A stretch of DNA of 19,842 bases, taken from assembly GCA_023667165.1 (NCBI GenBank), contig JAMPAO010000045.1, positions 1 through 19,842 on the forward strand, in the 5' to 3' direction. The translations under genes and the position numbers were made by a program. This stretch comes from Ruminococcus sp. Its GTDB lineage: Bacteria; Bacillota; Clostridia; Oscillospirales; Ruminococcaceae. Of this stretch, positions 1 to 7,873 are shown in pieces. Under the pieces are notes generated by a model that had not been told where the DNA came from, did not search any database, and saw only the letters and a program-made list of their open reading frames with translations. Each line of letters starts with the position of its first letter. Position 1 is the first letter of the stretch.

Positions 1-20
1 ACTTGGTGTATTACAAGGAA

Positions 21-93
21 AACGGACAAAGCATGACAACAAAAGGGCAAGTCAGACGGTGCTTCGGAAGTTTCCGAGGAGGTCTAATATAAA
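21..93 (+). repeat. Interspersed repeat, copy 1
   Basis: This stretch aligns without gaps to 18525-18597; I count 60 identical bases of 73. Similarity continues weakly to the left with one indel and probably runs off the window edge. A reading frame is open from position 3 and stops at 90-92; the second copy stops at the same aligned place, ending in Gly-Gly-Leu-Ile in both. The substitutions are not mainly synonymous, so I favour a repeated intergenic element over a conserved protein end, but the 3' end of a gene lying to the left cannot be excluded. It abuts the gatB terminator. Confidence 0.7.
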
Positions 94-136
94 AAAACCG
101 TCCTGTTCGGTGAATCTGCGGACAGGACGGTTTTTT
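92..136. terminator. Bidirectional terminator after gatB
   Basis: Arms 92-105 and 123-136 are perfect inverted repeats, with an A-run at the left end and a T-run at the right. The stem extends inward through 106-109/119-122 with one G-U pair. It can stop gatCAB transcripts on the minus strand and any plus-strand transcript entering from the left. Confidence 0.9.
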
Positions 137-143
137 ATTTGCC

Positions 144-1598
144 TTACAGCGACTTCAGCTTCTTTTCAAGCTCCTCCTTGACGATCTTCGGAGTAGCCGC
201 ACCCCGCAGCTCCTTGTTGCACTGACCCATAAGGAAGCCGAATACCTTCATATCGCCGCTCTTGTACTGACCGACCGCCTTTTCGTTGGAGGCTATTACC
301 TTGTCTATGACCTCCATGACCTTGCCCGTGTCGGTGACGATGAGCATACCCTTTTCTTTGGCGATAGCCTCGGGATCGCCGCCCTTTTCAGCCATTTGGC
401 GGAATATTTCCTTGGCGTCGTTCTTTGTGACCTTTTCGGTGTCGGACATTTCCACCAGCCTTGCGGCTTCAGCCGCCGTGAAAGCAGGTTTTTCAATATC
501 TATCTCACCCAGGTTCATACGCCTCATTATCTCGCCCGTGATGAAGTTTACAAGCGACTTTGGGTTGTTGTAGCAAGAAAGAGCATCCTCGAACAGATCG
601 GACAGCTTTTTGTTGTTTACTATCACCTTGGCGTCCTTTTCGGGAATTCCGTATTTGCCGATATATTTGTCAAACCGTTCAAAGGGCATTTCCGGCAGAG
701 AGCCTCTGATATTGCTCAGATCCTCGTCGGTGAAATTTACCTGCAATATATCGGGATCGGGGAAATATTTGTAATCGTGAGCGTCCTCCTTGGTTCTCAT
801 AGTGCGCGTTTCGCCTCTGTTGTCGTCGAATCGCCTTGTTTCCTGCACGATCCTTTCGCCTCTGTCAAGGAGCTTTGCCTGGCGCTTTATCTCAAACTCG
901 ATAGTCCTGTAAATGGATTTGAGGGAGTTGAGGTTTTTGATCTCCGCCCTTGTGCCGAACTCCTTGTCCGTGGGTTTCATAAGGGATATGTTGACGTCGC
1001 AGCGGATAGAACCCTGCTCCATTTTACAGTCGGAAACTCCCGCGTACTGAAGCAGCAGCGCGATCTTTTCAACAAGCGTTCTTGCCTCCTCGGGGGAGGA
1101 GATATCGGGTTCGGTAACTATCTCTATCAAGGGAATGCCGCAGCGGTTGTAATCCGCCAGCGAAACGCCGTTGAGATCGTCGTGGATCAGCTTTCCTGCG
1201 TCCTCCTCAAGATGAATGCGGTTGATGCGGATGTTTTTCTGCTTTTTCTCTCCGTTCTCCTCATATTCGATAGGTACGTTTCCGTTTATGCACAAGGGGA
1301 GATTGAGCTGTGATATCTGATACGCTTTCGGCAGATCGGGGTAAAAATAATTTTTTCTGTCGAAAACGGAAAATTTATTGATAGAGCAGCCTAAGGCATA
1401 ACCCGCTTTGACCGCATATTCGACGGCGGTTTGGTTGATGACGGGGAGAGTGCCGGGGAGTCCCGAGCAAACGGGGCAGCAGCGGGTATTTTTTTCGCCG
1501 CCGAACTCCGCTGAGCAGGTGCAGAAAACCTTTGATTTGGTTAAAAGCTCGGAATGGATCTCCAGACCGATAACGGGAATGTAATCTGATACTGACAT
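144..1598 (-). CDS. gatB: Asp-tRNA(Asn)/Glu-tRNA(Gln) amidotransferase subunit B
   Basis: GatB is the tRNA-binding and kinase-like subunit of the cytoplasmic GatCAB complex. It phosphorylates the side-chain carboxylate of mischarged Glu-tRNA(Gln) or Asp-tRNA(Asn), which is then amidated with ammonia from GatA. The 484-residue length is normal for the family. The N-terminus has the expected motif with VIGLEIHSELLTKSK, followed by the zinc-site cysteines CTC and CPVC before SGLPGTLP. The C-terminal YqeY-like tail runs to the lysine-rich end. The start is supported by an AGGAGG ribosome site just upstream. It is the last gene of gatC-gatA-gatB, with only 14 bases after gatA, and ends 8 bases before a strong terminator. 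Nothing looks broken. Confidence 0.97.
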   Translation of the reverse strand: MSVSDYIPVIGLEIHSELLTKSKVFCTCSAEFGGEKNTRCCPVCSGLPGTLPVINQTAVEYAVKAGYALGCSINKFSVFDRKNYFYPDLPKAYQISQLNLPLCINGNVPIEYEENGEKKQKNIRINRIHLEEDAGKLIHDDLNGVSLADYNRCGIPLIEIVTEPDISSPEEARTLVEKIALLLQYAGVSDCKMEQGSIRCDVNISLMKPTDKEFGTRAEIKNLNSLKSIYRTIEFEIKRQAKLLDRGERIVQETRRFDDNRGETRTMRTKEDAHDYKYFPDPDILQVNFTDEDLSNIRGSLPEMPFERFDKYIGKYGIPEKDAKVIVNNKKLSDLFEDALSCYNNPKSLVNFITGEIMRRMNLGEIDIEKPAFTAAEAARLVEMSDTEKVTKNDAKEIFRQMAEKGGDPEAIAKEKGMLIVTDTGKVMEVIDKVIASNEKAVGQYKSGDMKVFGFLMGQCNKELRGAATPKIVKEELEKKLKSL

Positions 1599-1612
1599 TT
1601 TGTCCGACCTCC

Positions 1613-3064
1613 TTATATGTTTGCGACTTTGCGCTCAAAATTCTTTTCAAAAGCGTCGGCAGCGCCTATAACGGCAGCCTCGTCCCACATTTTACCGATA
1701 ACGGACATACCGATGGGCATTCCATTTTCGTCGTATCCGCAGGTGGTGGAGATCGCGGGGAGAGAGGCGATATTTACCGTAACGGTGCATATGTCCGCCT
1801 GATACATCTTTTTGGGATCGGAGATATTTTCGTTTGCGCCGTATGCCACTGTGGGGGCGGTGGGAGTCAGGATAATGTCGCATTTTTCAAAGATGTGGGC
1901 GTATTCCTCTCTTATCTTCTGCTTGAGAGCCATAGCCTTGCCGTAGTATGCGTCGTAATATCCGGAGCAAAGGGCGTAGTTGCCGAGAAGGATCCGTCTT
2001 TTGACCTCGTCGCCGAAACCCTCGCTTCGGGAAGCGGTGATAAGCTCGCTGTAGCTGCCCGTAATATCCGAGCGGTGACCGTATTTTATGCCGTCGTATC
2101 TTGAAAGGTTGGAGGACGCCTCCGCCGATGAGATAAGGTAATAAGCCGCAACGGCGTATTTCAGCGAGGGCATGGAGCATTCCACAAGCTCCGCGCCCAT
2201 GGCTTTGTAGCTTTCGGCGGCGGCAAGAACGCTTTTTCTGACCGTTTCGTCTATCCCCTCGGCGTAAAATTCTGCGGGCAGGGCGATCCTGACGCCTTTC
2301 ATGTCCATGCCTATCTTGGCGGTATAATCGTCGGCGGGACGCTTTGAAACCGTACCGTCATGAGGGTCGTAGCCGGCAATTGCGTTTAATATAATGCCGC
2401 AGTCCTCCGCGTTTCTTGCCACAGGGCCTATCTGATCGAGGGAGCTTGCAAAGGCTACCAGACCGTAGCGGGAAACCCTGCCGTAGGTGGGTTTAAGTCC
2501 CGTAACTCCGCAGAAAGAGGAGGGCTGACGGATAGAGCCTCCCGTGTCCGAGCCTAAAGCGGCGGCGCAGAGATCCGCGCTTACGGCAGCGGCAGAGCCT
2601 CCGGAGGAGCCTCCCGGAACTCGGTCAAGATCATAGGGATTTTTTGTTTTTGCAAACGCCGAGGTCTGAGTGGAGCCGCCCATGGCGAATTCGTCCATAG
2701 AGGTCTTTCCCAGCATAACGATATCCATGGCGTTGAGCTTTTCCATGACCGTGGCGTTGTATGGAGGGATAAAGTTTTCCAGCATTTTCGACGCGCAGGT
2801 GGTCCTTATCCCGTCTGTGCAGATATTGTCCTTTATCGCAAGGGGAATGCCGCACAGGGGAGAGGGATCGCCCGAATCAATGACCTTCTGAGCCTTTTCG
2901 GCGGCGTCCAGGGCATATTCCTCGGTAACGGTGATGTAGCTTTCCAGCTTGCCGTCGGTTTTTTTGATCCTCTCAATGTATGCCCCTGTAAGCTCCGGGG
3001 AGGATATTTCTCTTTTATCCAGCTTTTCCCGCAGTTGTTTTATCGTAAGGGAGGTAACGTCCAT
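1613..3064 (-). CDS. gatA: Asp-tRNA(Asn)/Glu-tRNA(Gln) amidotransferase subunit A
   Basis: GatA is the glutaminase of the GatCAB complex: it hydrolyses glutamine and channels ammonia to GatB. The protein is 483 residues and belongs to the amidase-signature family. The Ser-cisSer-Lys catalytic set is visible: Lys78 in LAIKDN, Ser153 in the GGSSGGS loop and Ser177 in GSDTGGSIRQ. These positions are one off the known S. aureus numbering (79, 154, 178). The gene follows gatC after a 24-base gap and precedes gatB by 14 bases, so the three are surely one transcript. The start has a GAAAGGA ribosome site. No anomaly seen. Confidence 0.97.
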   Translation of the reverse strand: MDVTSLTIKQLREKLDKREISSPELTGAYIERIKKTDGKLESYITVTEEYALDAAEKAQKVIDSGDPSPLCGIPLAIKDNICTDGIRTTCASKMLENFIPPYNATVMEKLNAMDIVMLGKTSMDEFAMGGSTQTSAFAKTKNPYDLDRVPGGSSGGSAAAVSADLCAAALGSDTGGSIRQPSSFCGVTGLKPTYGRVSRYGLVAFASSLDQIGPVARNAEDCGIILNAIAGYDPHDGTVSKRPADDYTAKIGMDMKGVRIALPAEFYAEGIDETVRKSVLAAAESYKAMGAELVECSMPSLKYAVAAYYLISSAEASSNLSRYDGIKYGHRSDITGSYSELITASRSEGFGDEVKRRILLGNYALCSGYYDAYYGKAMALKQKIREEYAHIFEKCDIILTPTAPTVAYGANENISDPKKMYQADICTVTVNIASLPAISTTCGYDENGMPIGMSVIGKMWDEAAVIGAADAFEKNFERKVANI

Positions 3065-3088
3065 AACAGTGATCTTTCCTTTCGTAAA

Positions 3089-3367
3089 TTATTCAACGAC
3101 CTTAGGCACAACAAAGCAGTTTTCGCTGCTTACGGCGTTTTGCAGCAGCTTGTCCGTCGCCAGAGATGGAGCCGCTTCGTCCTTCCGCAGATCCTTCAGA
3201 TAAACGTTGTGATTGTCTTTAACGGGGTCGTAGGTTATGTCGATCTCTTTGATCGTATCCATTATCTCAATAATGCTTGTCATATCGCCGACCGCTCTTT
3301 CAAGCTCATCGTCGGAAAAACTGAGCTTGCCGAGATTAGCCAGGTATTTGACCATATCCAGATCCAT
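3089..3367 (-). CDS. gatC: Asp-tRNA(Asn)/Glu-tRNA(Gln) amidotransferase subunit C
   Basis: GatC is the small belt subunit that holds GatA and GatB together. The 92-residue protein begins MDLDMVKYLANLGKLSFSDD, typical of the family, and ends after the hydrophobic/acidic tail expected at the GatA interface. I chose the ATG at 3365-3367, not the upstream in-frame ATG at 3415: the chosen one follows an AGAGGAAA ribosome site, matches the family N-terminus, and the extra 16 residues look like translated leader. It is the first gene of the gatCAB operon, with a sigma-A promoter about 65 bases upstream. Confidence 0.95.
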   Translation of the reverse strand: MDLDMVKYLANLGKLSFSDDELERAVGDMTSIIEIMDTIKEIDITYDPVKDNHNVYLKDLRKDEAAPSLATDKLLQNAVSSENCFVVPKVVE

Positions 3368-3430
3368 ATGATTTCCTCTTTTCCGTGTAAAAATAACAGT
3401 ATGCGCCGTGAGCACATCAATACGCTCTAT

Positions 3431-3459
3431 ATTATACCATATTTTCCTGTATAATGCAA
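3431..3459 (-). promoter_or_regulatory. Promoter of gatCAB
   Basis: On the minus strand there is a perfect -10 TATAAT (3431-3436) with an extended TG motif one base upstream, and a TTGCAT -35 (3454-3459) at 17-base spacing. The weak -35 is offset by the extended -10. No T-box or riboswitch fold was recognised in the short leader. Confidence 0.75.
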
Positions 3460-3764
3460 GAGTTTTGCTTTATTTTTTCGGGGCGGGGAGCTTAAAATCC
3501 GGTACGGTAAAATTACGGCCGGTCAAAATCGGTTCACGATCCCCCGTTTCTTCATAAAAAATCGGATTTTTCATTCATATTAATATTAATATAATTACAT
3601 ATATTAGAATATCAGCTTTTAAAATTTTTCAAAAAAAGCCAAAAAATATAAAAAAGTGATCGTTTTAAAAAATCCGTATAGCTGACATTATTGTCAAATT
3701 ATGTTTACGATCCAATATATCACCGTGAATTGCGAAGATATTTTGGCGGATATTAAAAAAATAC
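3460..3764. other. AT-rich intergenic region, no gene seen
   Basis: This stretch between two divergent promoters is very AT-rich, especially 3560-3660 with repeated TTAATA and A-runs. It contains one short palindrome, TGACA-TTAT-TGTCA at 3683-3696, that could be a regulator site upstream of the lipoprotein promoter. The only open frames lack a ribosome site and family resemblance. Confidence 0.5.
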
Positions 3765-3793
3765 TTGACAAGCGGGGTAAATTATGCTATAAC
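3765..3793 (+). promoter_or_regulatory. Strong sigma-A promoter for the lipoprotein gene
   Basis: The -35 is a perfect TTGACA (3765-3770), the spacer is 17 bases, and the -10 is TATAAC (3788-3793) with an extended TG at 3785-3786. It lies about 270 bases upstream of the lipoprotein start, implying a long 5' leader. Two further TTGACA hexamers occur downstream at 3855-3860 and 3886-3891, but without good -10 partners at 17 bases. Confidence 0.8.
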
Positions 3794-3848
3794 TGTATTA
3801 TATTAAATAATACAAATATTACTTACAATATAAAAAAGGACGTATATT

Positions 3849-3884
3849 ATGGATTTGACAAAATATAAAGTGAAATTTGTATAA
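3849..3884 (+). CDS. Possible 11-residue leader peptide
   Basis: An ATG preceded by AAAAAAGGA at 8-base spacing opens a frame encoding MDLTKYKVKFV and then TAA. It lies just downstream of the promoter, in the long leader of the lipoprotein gene. It could be a regulatory upstream ORF, but such short frames arise by chance in AT-rich DNA and nothing in the composition points to a specific amino-acid sensor. Confidence 0.3.
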   Translation: MDLTKYKVKFV

Positions 3885-3928
3885 ATTGACAAAAGTTCCT
3901 GAGTATGTAACATTTCGGCATTCTGATT

Positions 3929-4034
3929 TGTTAATATTAACAGGAGCATAAATAACGCTTTGCCAACGTTCTGCGGAACGTTCGGAATAAGATCTGTTTT
4001 CACAAAATCCGCGGACGGTCTGTGAAAACAGATC
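3929..4034 (+). promoter_or_regulatory. Structured leader with three palindromes
   Basis: Three palindromes stand in the leader: a perfect 14-bp TGTTAATATTAACA at 3929-3942; a 7-bp hairpin AACGTTC/GAACGTT at 3965-3971/3976-3982; and a perfect 14-bp inverted repeat GATCTGTTTTCACA/TGTGAAAACAGATC at 3991-4004/4021-4034. The last ends about 16 bases before the AAAGGAGA ribosome site (about 4050-4057). There is no T-run, so it is not a standard terminator; a protein operator or mRNA-stabilising hairpin is more likely. Confidence 0.6.
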
Positions 4035-4065
4035 CTGAAAATCATATCAAAGGAGAAATTGCAAA

Positions 4066-6333
4066 ATGAAGCGAAAATACGGAAAAATATTATGTCTTGC
4101 CCTGACCGCTGTTATAACGGCGTTTTCGGCGTGTTCGGACAGATCTGCCGGCAATGACCCGGGCGGATCTGCGGATCGGACGGAAGATACGGGCATAGTT
4201 TACAGAGGACGGCGTTACGGTATGCCCGAGGACATTCACGGGGAAACGGACAGCCGCAATGACGTCGGCTATGTTTATCACGGCGGCAGGCTCTATTTTA
4301 TGACCTCAGAGGGGGTCGGAGCTAAAAACGAGGAGGGCGGATTCGACGCTTTTAATGTTTATCTTAACAGCGTGGACGCCGAGGGCGGCGGTCTGCAAAG
4401 CGCTCTTATCGCCGAGGGGGACGTAACAGTCAGCAATCCCGTTTTTCTTTCCGACGGCAGCGCAGCTTACATAAAAACCGTTTTCGGAGGGGATATGCCG
4501 CAGTATTTTCTCGTAAGCTCCGCGCCCGACGGCAGCGGGGAAACGTCAACGGACATATCGGAGGTAATATATTCTTACAGCGATATGTTTTACGTTTACG
4601 GCATTGCCGCGGACAGCAGCGATAATATCTGCATTAACGGATATACGTATATTATCGTTACGGACCGTTGGGGAAAGGGTATTTTCGGCGCGGACGCCGG
4701 CTACTGTCAGAAGATAGTCAACTCCGCAAACGGGGATATGTACGTCCACAGCTACTCGGGAAACGGCTATGAAACAAAAAAGATAGACGTTCAAGCAAAG
4801 ACTCTCGGAGAGGACGTCAGCCTTTCGGACGACAGCTACGGAAATTATAACACTCACCCGTTCAGCGGCGGGGGAGATGTTGATATGTACGTTGACAACT
4901 CCGATTTTCTTTTTGCCCTCGATCTTGAAACGGGCGAGCAAACGCCCGTGCTTCAATGGGTCGACAGCGACCTTGCCCGCATGGAGATAGACGATATCCT
5001 TTCCGACGGCAACGGCGGATTTATATGCCCCGGGAAATCATTTCCCTCGGAAAATCCCATCATTACGGCGGTCACTCCGAGGAACGCCTCGGACATTCCC
5101 CGAAAAACCGAGCTTATCATGGCGGGAGGACCCTATGACATAGACGCGTTCACGGAATATCAGGCTGTGAAGTTTAACATGGAGAATGAAAATTACCGCA
5201 TAAAGGTGAAAAAGTATTCGGGCGACAACTATATGTCGGGACTTAACAGCGATATCCTTTCGGGAAATATCCCCGATATCCTTGTTACCAACAGCCAGAC
5301 CAATATGGAAAGCTACGCTTCAAAGGGACTTTTCCTTGACCTGTACCCTCTTATAGACAATGACCCCGATCTTGACCGCGGCGACCTGCTGGGAAACGTG
5401 CTCAAAGCCTTTGAAACGGACGGAAAGCTGCTCCGTCTTACGGACTGTTTTATGGTTTACACGGTAATAGGAAAGACCTCGGTTTTCGGCGGCGATACGT
5501 CAATGGACTTTGACAAATTAAATTCCGTTATGGCAAAATTTCCGCAGGGAACGGATTCCTTTGCGGCTTCGACGAAAAACGACATTCTGGAGTACGGAAT
5601 GAATATGACCGCCGATGAATTTATCGACTTTAAAAAGGGCGAATGCTATTTTACCTCAGATTATTTCATAGGACTTCTTGAGTTTGCAAATAATTTTATT
5701 GACAGCGTGGAATACGAAAATTATTTCGACGACGCGTTCTGGCAGAGATTTGACACAATGTTCTCAGACGACGAGGCTTTGCTGATGATCGCCGTTCTTT
5801 CGGACTATTCGGACATATACCGATTTGAGCGGGTGAATTTCAAGGAAAAGGTCACTGCCATGGGATTTCCTTCCTTTTCCGGAGGCAGCGGTTCGTCCAT
5901 ATATTTCGACCGAGCCTTTGCGATCTCCGCAAAATCGGAAAACAGCGGCGCGGCATGGGAGTTCGTCCGCAGTCTGTTTATGCCGGATTATCAGGACTGT
6001 CTGAGCTGCTTTCCCGTCAGACGCTCGTCCTTGGACAAGCTGGCGGAAAAGGCTATGGAACACGACGAGGACAGAATAAACAACGGACTTGTCATAATGG
6101 GTCAGATGATGCTTTCAAGCGGCGTTTCGGACATCGGCGAACCCTCACGTGAGGATATTGACCGTGTAAACGGGATCATAACCTCCGTAAACACCCTGCA
6201 AAGATACAACAACACGGTCATTGACATCATAAACGAGGAAGCGTCAATGTATTTTTCCGGAGCGAGATCCGCAAGAGAAGCTGCGGAGATGATACAAAGC
6301 AGGGTTCAGATCTATCTTGATGAGTCAAGGTGA
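4066..6333 (+). CDS. Large lipoprotein with C-terminal extracellular solute-binding domain
   Basis: The 755-residue protein starts with a lipoprotein signal: positively charged MKRKYGK, a hydrophobic stretch, then the lipobox FSAC with Cys23 as the lipidated residue. After a Gly/Asp-rich linker, residues about 60-340 hold repeated short beta-rich units with Tyr-Val-Tyr, NGYTYIIV and DLETGEQTP segments that resemble a beta-propeller, probably a sensor-like or sugar-contact region. Residues about 349-755 resemble ABC-type solute-binding proteins of the sugar (family 1) kind: a first strand ELIMAG, an FN..N..Y.I.V..Y motif, DILSGNIPDILV, and SAKSENSGAAWEFVRSLF near the end. No permease or ATPase gene is adjacent, so the substrate and partner are unknown. 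The ribosome site AAAGGAGA fits the chosen ATG. Acts on the outer face of the membrane (inference). Confidence 0.75.
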   Translation: MKRKYGKILCLALTAVITAFSACSDRSAGNDPGGSADRTEDTGIVYRGRRYGMPEDIHGETDSRNDVGYVYHGGRLYFMTSEGVGAKNEEGGFDAFNVYLNSVDAEGGGLQSALIAEGDVTVSNPVFLSDGSAAYIKTVFGGDMPQYFLVSSAPDGSGETSTDISEVIYSYSDMFYVYGIAADSSDNICINGYTYIIVTDRWGKGIFGADAGYCQKIVNSANGDMYVHSYSGNGYETKKIDVQAKTLGEDVSLSDDSYGNYNTHPFSGGGDVDMYVDNSDFLFALDLETGEQTPVLQWVDSDLARMEIDDILSDGNGGFICPGKSFPSENPIITAVTPRNASDIPRKTELIMAGGPYDIDAFTEYQAVKFNMENENYRIKVKKYSGDNYMSGLNSDILSGNIPDILVTNSQTNMESYASKGLFLDLYPLIDNDPDLDRGDLLGNVLKAFETDGKLLRLTDCFMVYTVIGKTSVFGGDTSMDFDKLNSVMAKFPQGTDSFAASTKNDILEYGMNMTADEFIDFKKGECYFTSDYFIGLLEFANNFIDSVEYENYFDDAFWQRFDTMFSDDEALLMIAVLSDYSDIYRFERVNFKEKVTAMGFPSFSGGSGSSIYFDRAFAISAKSENSGAAWEFVRSLFMPDYQDCLSCFPVRRSSLDKLAEKAMEHDEDRINNGLVIMGQMMLSSGVSDIGEPSREDIDRVNGIITSVNTLQRYNNTVIDIINEEASMYFSGARSAREAAEMIQSRVQIYLDESR

Positions 6334-6338
6334 TTAAG

Positions 6339-6461
6339 GTGTGTTGACGCTGCCGCTCAACGCCCGTTTCACAAGCACATTTTCCGTCTTTCTGCGTTAA
6401 AAATCCTTGAAATACGAAAAATCTGCTTGTAATCCGAGCATTTCGGACAGCGTCAACACAC
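6339..6461. repeat. Nested inverted-repeat element (MITE-like)
   Basis: The ends are perfect 14-bp inverted repeats, GTGTGTTGACGCTG at 6339-6352 and its complement at 6448-6461, extendable by G-U pairs. Inside lies a second inverted pair, ACAAGCA and TGCTTGT, so the whole 123 bp could fold as one long hairpin. There is no open frame. It sits between the lipoprotein stop and the downstream terminator. Confidence 0.65.
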
Positions 6462-6475
6462 TCTAAACGCAAATC

Positions 6476-6529
6476 AAAAAACACGGCGCGTTCCGAGAGC
6501 TTGTTCTCATAAACAGCGCCGTGTTTTTT
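6476..6529. terminator. Bidirectional terminator between convergent genes
   Basis: Arms 6476-6489 and 6516-6529 are a perfect 14-bp inverted repeat with A-run and T-run ends and a GC-rich core (CACGGCGC). It serves the lipoprotein gene on the plus strand and the membrane-protein gene on the minus strand. Confidence 0.9.
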
Positions 6530-6555
6530 ATTTTGTATTGTTGAAGTTCCTGCCG

Positions 6556-7050
6556 TTATCTTATGAGCATACCGATACCCGCGCACACAAAACTTAAGGG
6601 TACGCACAGGATCGGTCCTTTTATCCAGTGATCCATGATCCCGAATTTTTTCATCCAGGGACCCGTTTTCCACATTTCGTTGTCCTCCGTGCCCGGAACC
6701 ATAAGACGGTCGGTATATTTTTCTCTCAGCCACCAATCAAGAAAGAAAAAGTCCCCGAAATTCCAGAAAAGATTTTCAATATATGCGGTGAGAAATAAAT
6801 TCCAAAATCCGTTTACGCCCGCCTCGTATGCACTTATGATTATGTATGCCAGCAGTATGGGGTACAAAATCAATTCCATAAGACGAATAGGCTTTATCTG
6901 CGCTTTTGTAAGCTTTTCTTTCGGCGTATTTATGCCTTTCGGGAGCATTACCGAAAAGCCGATGGGTTCAAGCAGCCAGATAAACGCCACCACGCCGTTA
7001 AAGGCGATACACAGAATTATACCGTCTAAAATTGTTCTTAACCAGTTCAT
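6556..7050 (-). CDS. Multi-pass membrane protein, function unknown
   Basis: This 164-residue protein has about four predicted membrane segments: residues about 6-28, 58-76, 80-102 and 144-162. The loop before the last helix is rich in Trp, Lys and charged residues (FFFLDWWLREKY, EMWKTGPWMKKFG). I do not recognise the family. Its start codon overlaps the stop of the upstream TetR gene by four bases (ATGA), so the two are translationally coupled. Such pairing often means the TetR protein controls the membrane protein, here perhaps an efflux or envelope-stress function; that is inference. No truncation is evident. Confidence 0.8.
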   Translation of the reverse strand: MNWLRTILDGIILCIAFNGVVAFIWLLEPIGFSVMLPKGINTPKEKLTKAQIKPIRLMELILYPILLAYIIISAYEAGVNGFWNLFLTAYIENLFWNFGDFFFLDWWLREKYTDRLMVPGTEDNEMWKTGPWMKKFGIMDHWIKGPILCVPLSFVCAGIGMLIR

Positions 7051-7643
7051 AAAATTTCTCCTTTTCCCGAAATATAGATTTCCAGTGCGCGCAGTATTAT
7101 TTCAATGCTGCCGCCGAGCGACGCCTGCGCCAATGTTTCCCGATGTTCGCGCATAGCGTATATCGACTTGATAAGGTTTACCGCAATACCGGGGTCAACA
7201 CCGTCCCTCACGTCGTTTATCAGCGCGAGCCAAGCCTTCATATCCTTTATTTGGCGGTCGGGATCAAACAGCTCTGCGGCACGCGTGTGAGTTTTCAGCC
7301 AGAGAAAATCCTCGGCGGAAAGTCCGTTCATAAGGTCGTACTCGGAGTACAGAAATTCCCTGAAAAATTCAAAAAATTCACGGGTCGAAATTTGCTTCCT
7401 GCCCTTTAATTTTTCAGCCAGCATTTCCTCGGTTTTGCCGTCCGCCCACTTTGCGAGAGCGAGGATAAATTCCTCCTTTGAGCCGTAAAAGCTGTAAAAG
7501 CTGCCCTTGGCGATACCGCAGGCGGCGGTCAGCTTGGATACGGTGGTTCGCTGCACTCCGTATTTTCCGAACAGACGAACGCCCTCGCGAAACAGACGTT
7601 CACGGATCTGCTCCTGCTGCTGCTTTGTAAATGATACAGGCAT
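7047..7643 (-). CDS. TetR/AcrR-family transcriptional regulator
   Basis: The 198-residue protein has the TetR N-terminal DNA-binding domain: helix one around IRERLFREGVRLFGKYG, then the turn helices TTVSKLTAACGIAKGSFYSF and the following YGSKEEF motif (residues about 13-60). The C-terminal ligand domain (about 75-198) is poorly conserved, as usual, and contains Trp and Cys-free helices with LMNGLSAEDFLWLK. The ligand is unknown. The ATG has a GAGGAGGAG ribosome site 7 bases away. It is first in a two-gene operon with the membrane protein at 6556-7050, overlapping it by four bases, and likely represses its own operon. Confidence 0.92.
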   Translation of the reverse strand: MPVSFTKQQQEQIRERLFREGVRLFGKYGVQRTTVSKLTAACGIAKGSFYSFYGSKEEFILALAKWADGKTEEMLAEKLKGRKQISTREFFEFFREFLYSEYDLMNGLSAEDFLWLKTHTRAAELFDPDRQIKDMKAWLALINDVRDGVDPGIAVNLIKSIYAMREHRETLAQASLGGSIEIILRALEIYISGKGEIL

Positions 7644-7677
7644 ATTCTCCTCCTCTGTGACCGTTTTATCTTGTTTT

Positions 7678-7710
7678 GGTCATTATAATGTTACCATAGG
7701 CTAACCGAAA
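7678..7710 (-). promoter_or_regulatory. Likely promoter and operator of the TetR operon
   Basis: The minus strand reads TATAAT at 7682-7687, about 40 bases before the TetR start, inside a perfect 10-bp palindrome CATTATAATG (7681-7690) flanked by GGT and TTACC. The -35 at 17-base spacing is poor (TTTCGG). A palindrome over the -10 is a plausible TetR binding site. Confidence 0.45.
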
Positions 7711-7801
7711 TTTCAATGGAGCTTTTATTATAAAAATGTTAATTTTTTGTTTATTCCGGCTTTTTTATGTTCTTCGGATAATATGCGTATATACAAGAAA
7801 A

Positions 7802-7855
7802 ATAAGGATCTGTTCCAACAAGCTGTACGTGGGTCTTGTTAGGGCAGATCCTTAT
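7802..7855 (-). terminator. Terminator of the gpx-TSCPD-ohrR operon
   Basis: Arms 7802-7812 (ATAAGGATCTG) and 7845-7855 are perfectly complementary, with an inner 6-bp stem AACAAG/CTTGTT at 7817-7822/7835-7840. Read on the minus strand the hairpin is followed by ATTTTTCTTG, a T-rich tail, about 20 bases after the ohrR stop. Confidence 0.8.
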
Positions 7856-7873
7856 ATTTGAGCCATTTTTATT

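Noticed and set aside
396..1313. Plus-strand open frame of 305 codons inside gatB
   Set aside because: It lies antisense to a clearly conserved gene, lacks a ribosome site and resembles no protein; the length follows from codon bias of gatB.
3368..3415. N-terminal extension of GatC by 16 residues
   Set aside because: The internal ATG has a better ribosome site and the normal family start; the extension is in the leader.
3480..3560. Possible riboswitch in the GC-rich patch between gatC and the lipoprotein gene
   Set aside because: The CCGG and GGGG/CCCC segments do not form a recognised fold, and they lie upstream of both promoters rather than in a leader.
3803..4045. Minus-strand frame of 80 codons in the lipoprotein leader
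   Set aside because: It overlaps the promoter and palindromes on the other strand, and its start has no ribosome site.
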